15,010 bases of DNA from positions 1-15,010 of the forward strand of contig JAHDDN010000099.1 of the NCBI GenBank assembly GCA_020629335.1, in the 5' to 3' direction. Shown here one piece after another: positions 14,992-15,010 of this stretch (position 1 is the first letter of the stretch; the number at the start of each line of letters is the position of its first letter). Source of the DNA: Chitinophagales bacterium. GTDB lineage: Bacteria > Bacteroidota > Bacteroidia > Chitinophagales > UBA2359. The notes beneath the pieces were generated by a model. The model searched no databases and was not told where the DNA came from. It saw only the letters and a program-made list of their open reading frames with translations. Both the position numbers and the translations under genes were made by a program.

Positions 14992-15010
14992 ATTGTAGAG
15001 ACGCATTGCA
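14992..15010. repeat. Left half of a TTGTAGAGACGC palindrome, cut by the window end
   Basis: ATTGTAGAGACGCATTGCA looks like the left arm and loop of a palindrome whose right arm (TGCGTCTC type) would lie past base 15010. This matches a common short intergenic palindrome I recall from several phyla. GACGCA (15000-15005) can also pair with TGCGTC (14985-14990) just upstream. Confidence 0.5.

Overview
The window looks like a Bacteroidota chromosome segment, probably from the Saprospiria or a related marine lineage. The reasons are AT-rich genes, spacers largely without Shine-Dalgarno sequences, Sec signal peptides ending in A/S-Q, secreted proteins with repeated DECGVCDG and WYxDxDGDGxGD modules, and DUF1800/DUF1501 proteins of the type I know from that phylum. 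The assignment rests on protein style from memory; no marker gene is present.

Layout: all eight genes are on the + strand and belong to three families. Family A (about 615 aa) is a secreted multidomain protein: a galactose-binding-like domain, a cytochrome c-like CxxCH domain between two Cys-rich metal-binding segments, a C-terminal beta domain and a dockerin-like calcium loop. Family B (about 610 aa) is a Sec-exported DUF1800 protein. Family C (about 470 aa) is a Tat-exported DUF1501 protein. The order is A1-B1-C1, a terminator and repeat-rich gap, then B2-C2-A2-B3-C3 and a second terminator. A1-B1-C1 and A2-B3-C3 are close paralogues. B2-C2 is a more diverged pair. The window therefore holds a three-fold expanded DUF1800-DUF1501 cassette, with the cytochrome-containing A protein joined to two of the pairs.

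Gene-free regions: 1-389, 5585-6210 and 14696-15010 carry intrinsic terminators and two kinds of intergenic repeat. One is a long imperfect hairpin of about 140 bp. Its arms differ between copies 1 and 2 but remain complementary, including compensatory changes and a conserved A-A mismatch; a third copy is interrupted or cut off at the right end. The other is a short palindrome starting TTGTAGRGRCG that sits beside or inside the first.

Working model (inference): B and C are exported as a functional pair, B unfolded through Sec and C folded through Tat. A is an exported, probably haem-binding and calcium/metal-binding partner. The biochemical function of DUF1800 and DUF1501 is not established to my knowledge, so no reaction is assigned. 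No transposase, CRISPR array, tRNA or rRNA was seen.
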